NCBI GenBank assembly: GCA_910586805.1
Contig: CAJUJC010000035.1
Span: 1-18,308 of the forward strand
DNA from: an uncultured Erysipelotrichales bacterium
GTDB taxonomy: Bacteria; Bacillota_I; Bacilli_A; Erysipelotrichales; Coprobacillaceae
Direction of reading: 5' to 3'
Length of the DNA: 18,308 nucleotides
A program made the position numbers and the translations under genes. Below, piece by piece: positions 16,065-18,308 of this stretch (the stretch's first letter is position 1; each line of letters begins with the position of its first letter). The notes under the pieces are model-generated. The model was not told the DNA's origin and made no database searches. It worked only from the letters and a program-made list of their open reading frames with translations.

Positions 16065-16275
16065 ATCGTTGAAAAAGAAAAGTATTTATACGTCTTTTTA
16101 TAGAGAAGAAATGGTTGGTGGAAATTTCTAAAAGGGTATAAAGAAAGCTACTTTGAAGAGTGATGTAAACATCAACGCATAGTCAGCGTTATCGACTTAG
16201 AGTGTATAATCAATGTGATTATGAATGAGGATGGTACCGCGATTATGTCGTTCCTTTATAGGAATGACTTTTTTT
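16065..16275 (+). promoter_or_regulatory. T-box leader (tRNA-Ala-sensing riboswitch) of alaS
   Basis: Stem I closes by AAAGT (16079-16083) with ACTTT (16150-16154). The specifier is most likely GCT (16147-16149) followed by A, an alanine codon. TGGTTGGTGG around 16110-16120 fits the conserved apical part. Further stems (TGATG/CATCA, AACGC/GCGTT) precede the T-box GAGGATGGTACCGCG (16227-16241). Its TGGT (16232-16235) would pair with the ACCA end of uncharged tRNA-Ala. Uncharged tRNA stabilises the antiterminator and raises alaS expression. The consensus AGGGTGG is GAGGATGG here, a minor change. Specificity is doubly supported by the specifier and by the downstream gene. Confidence 0.92.
16247..16275 (+). 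terminator. T-box terminator before alaS
   Basis: GTCGTTCC (16247-16254) and GGAATGAC (16261-16268) form an 8-bp stem with a 6-base loop and one wobble, followed by T7. Bases 16224-16228 (AATGA) can instead pair with TCGTT (16248-16252), a possible part of the antiterminator. Confidence 0.9.
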
Positions 16276-16295
16276 ATTATAGAGGAGGAAATTTT

Positions 16296-18308
16296 ATGAA
16301 ACAATTAACAGGAAATCAAGTAAGACAAATGTTCTTAGATTATTTTCAATCTAAAGGACATATGATTGAACCAGGGGCATCATTAATTCCGCATAATGAT
16401 CCTACATTATTATGGATTAATGCAGGAGTTGCAGCATTAAAGAAATATTTTGATGGAAGTGCTACACCAGAATGTAATAGAATTGCTAATGCTCAAAAAT
16501 CAATTCGTACAAATGATATTGAAAATGTAGGAAAAACAGCAAGACATCATACTTTCTTTGAAATGTTAGGTAATTTCTCTATTGGAGATTATTTTAAAGA
16601 AGAAGCGATTCCTTTTGCATGGGAATTTTTAACAAGTGAAGAATGGATTGGATTTGATAAAGATAAATTATATGTGACAGTCTATACAGATGATGATGAA
16701 GCTTATCGTATTTGGACAGAAGTGTGTCAAATTGATCCAAGTCATATTTTAAGAACTGATGGAAACTTTTGGGAAATTGGAGAAGGTCCAGGTGGTCCTG
16801 ACTCTGAAATTTTCTATGATAGAGGAGAGGCTTATGATCCTGAAGGAATTGGAGAAAGATTATTTTTTGAAGAATTAGAAAACGATCGTTATATTGAAGT
16901 ATGGAATGTTGTCTTTTCTCAATATGATTGTAATCCTGCTATTGATAGAAAAGATTATAAAGAATTGCCACAAAAGAATATTGATACTGGTATGGGCTTA
17001 GAACGATTAGTAAGTATTATTCAAGGCGGAGAAACAAACTTTGATACTGATTTCTTTTTACCAATTATTGAAGCAACTGAAAAATTAGCAAATGTTAAAT
17101 ATTCAGATAATAAAATGGCATATCGTGTGATTGCAGACCATATTCGTACAGTGACATTTGCATTAAGTGATGGCGCATTATTTGATAATGCAGGAAGAGG
17201 TTATGTGTTAAGACGTATTTTAAGACGTGCTGTTCGTTATGGTAAAAAGATTGGTATAGATCATTCTTTTATGTATACACTTGTTTATGTTGTTGCTGAT
17301 ATTATGAAAGATTTCTATGATTATTTACCAGCAAAAGCTGATTATGTCAGTGGATTGGTTAAAAAAGAAGAAGAAGCATTCCATAAAACATTATCACATG
17401 GTGAAAAATTATTGAATCAAATGTTAGAAAGAACAAATGATAAAGTTTTAAATGGAAAAGATGCATTTAAGTTATATGATACATATGGTTTTCCATTTGA
17501 ATTAACTGTTGAAATTGCAGAAGAATTAGGATATACAGTTGATGAAAATGGATTTAAAGAAGAAATGAAAGCTCAACAAGAACGTGCTAGAAATGCACGT
17601 GGAGATGTAGAGTCAATGTCATCACAAAAACCTGATTTAATGGCATTTGATGTAGAAAGTGAATTTTCTTATGATCCAACACCAATAACAGCAAAAGTGA
17701 TTGCAACATTTGTAGATGGTGTGAAATGTGATGAGATTACATCAAAAGGTGAAATCATTTTAGATCAAACAACATGCTATGCAGAAATGGGAGGGCAATG
17801 TGCTGATATTGGAACGATGTATAATGAAACATCAAAATTAAATGTCACATATGTTTCAAAGGCTCCACATCAACAACATTTACATTTTGTAGAAGTTGAA
17901 AAGGGAAGTGTTAAAGTTGGAGATACATTGAACATTGTTGTTGATACAACAAGACGTCAATTGATTCAAAATAACCATACTGCTACACACTTATTACAAA
18001 AAGCATTAAAAAATGTTTTAGGTGAACATATTGCACAGGCTGGTTCATATGTTGATTGTGAAAGATTACGTTTTGATTTCACTCATCCTCAAAAAATGAC
18101 AGATGAAGAATTAAGAAAAGTAGAAGATGAAGTCAATGAAAAAATCTTTAGTGGTTTAAATGTTGATATTCAATTAATGAGTAAAGAAGAAGCAATGGCT
18201 TCAGGAGCTATGGCTTTATTTGATGAAAAATATGGAGATGAAGTTCGTGTTGTCAGTGTTGGAGATTATTCTAAAGAATTATGTGGTGGATGCCATGTTT
18301 CTAACAGT
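16296..18308 (+). CDS. alaS: Alanyl-tRNA synthetase (3' end outside window)
   Basis: An open frame of 671 codons runs to the window edge; intact bacterial AlaRS has about 870 residues, so the C-terminal part is missing. It charges tRNA-Ala with alanine. The class II catalytic part starts with PGASLIPHNDPTLLWINAG and has TFFEMLGNFSIGDYFK and GGPDSEIFYD. The tRNA-recognition region has GRGYVLRRILRRAVRYG. The editing domain, which clears mischarged serine and glycine, carries the zinc ligands HTATH (561-565) and CGGCH (663-667), both intact. GAGGAGG precedes the ATG at proper spacing. Expression is governed by the T-box leader directly upstream. No in-frame stops are seen, in contrast to the accessory genes to its left. 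Confidence 0.97.
   Translation, partial: MKQLTGNQVRQMFLDYFQSKGHMIEPGASLIPHNDPTLLWINAGVAALKKYFDGSATPECNRIANAQKSIRTNDIENVGKTARHHTFFEMLGNFSIGDYFKEEAIPFAWEFLTSEEWIGFDKDKLYVTVYTDDDEAYRIWTEVCQIDPSHILRTDGNFWEIGEGPGGPDSEIFYDRGEAYDPEGIGERLFFEELENDRYIEVWNVVFSQYDCNPAIDRKDYKELPQKNIDTGMGLERLVSIIQGGETNFDTDFFLPIIEATEKLANVKYSDNKMAYRVIADHIRTVTFALSDGALFDNAGRGYVLRRILRRAVRYGKKIGIDHSFMYTLVYVVADIMKDFYDYLPAKADYVSGLVKKEEEAFHKTLSHGEKLLNQMLERTNDKVLNGKDAFKLYDTYGFPFELTVEIAEELGYTVDENGFKEEMKAQQERARNARGDVESMSSQKPDLMAFDVESEFSYDPTPITAKVIATFVDGVKCDEITSKGEIILDQTTCYAEMGGQCADIGTMYNETSKLNVTYVSKAPHQQHLHFVEVEKGSVKVGDTLNIVVDTTRRQLIQNNHTATHLLQKALKNVLGEHIAQAGSYVDCERLRFDFTHPQKMTDEELRKVEDEVNEKIFSGLNVDIQLMSKEEAMASGAMALFDEKYGDEVRVVSVGDYSKELCGGCHVSNS

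Overview
The window is AT-rich, with strong AGGAGG-type ribosome-binding sites, a T-box leader and intrinsic terminators. This fits a low-GC Firmicute. The sortase-type anchor, Ig-like and FIVAR-like surface modules and gene order suggest a gut Erysipelotrichia-like bacterium; that placement is inference from style, not a database match. TGG encodes Trp throughout and TGA ends rluA, so the standard bacterial code applies.

Layout. Positions 1-370 (minus) hold the 5' part of a Nudix hydrolase, preceded by a structured leader (about 400-500) with its own promoter and a terminator-like hairpin. Positions 600-2557 (plus) hold an RluA-family pseudouridine synthase and a ROK sugar kinase. A short degraded stretch and two terminators follow. 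Positions 2870-8441 hold mnmA, recD2, a 45-residue membrane protein, an AI-2E family permease and a short Na/Pi-cotransporter-like protein. The first two overlap by one base. A terminator sits between the small protein and the permease.

Positions 8571-13730 are one 1,720-codon reading frame for a secreted, wall-anchored glycoside hydrolase. It is broken only by two in-frame stops, TGA at codon 365 and TAA at codon 528. A cre-like site lies in its promoter region. Positions 13731-14995 look like a decay zone: a 91-codon gene with an in-frame TAA at codon 12, a headless Cys-rich fragment, and two similar terminators about 0.9 kb apart. An RpiR/MurR-type regulator follows on the minus strand (14996-15853). 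A T-box leader of predicted alanine specificity then controls alaS, which runs off the right edge.

How it fits together. MnmA, RluA and AlaRS serve tRNA and rRNA function, and RecD2 serves DNA repair. From memory, mnmA, recD2, a YrrI-type permease and alaS lie near each other in Bacillus-type genomes. The stretch between the permease and alaS (about 7.5-15.9 kb: phosphate transporter, hydrolase, decayed genes, sugar-phosphate-type regulator) therefore looks like an accessory block placed in a conserved neighbourhood and now eroding. I see no CRISPR array, tRNA, rRNA or intact mobile element. The least ordinary signals are the nonsense-broken hydrolase, the structured Nudix leader, and the terminator between the 45-residue protein and the permease.
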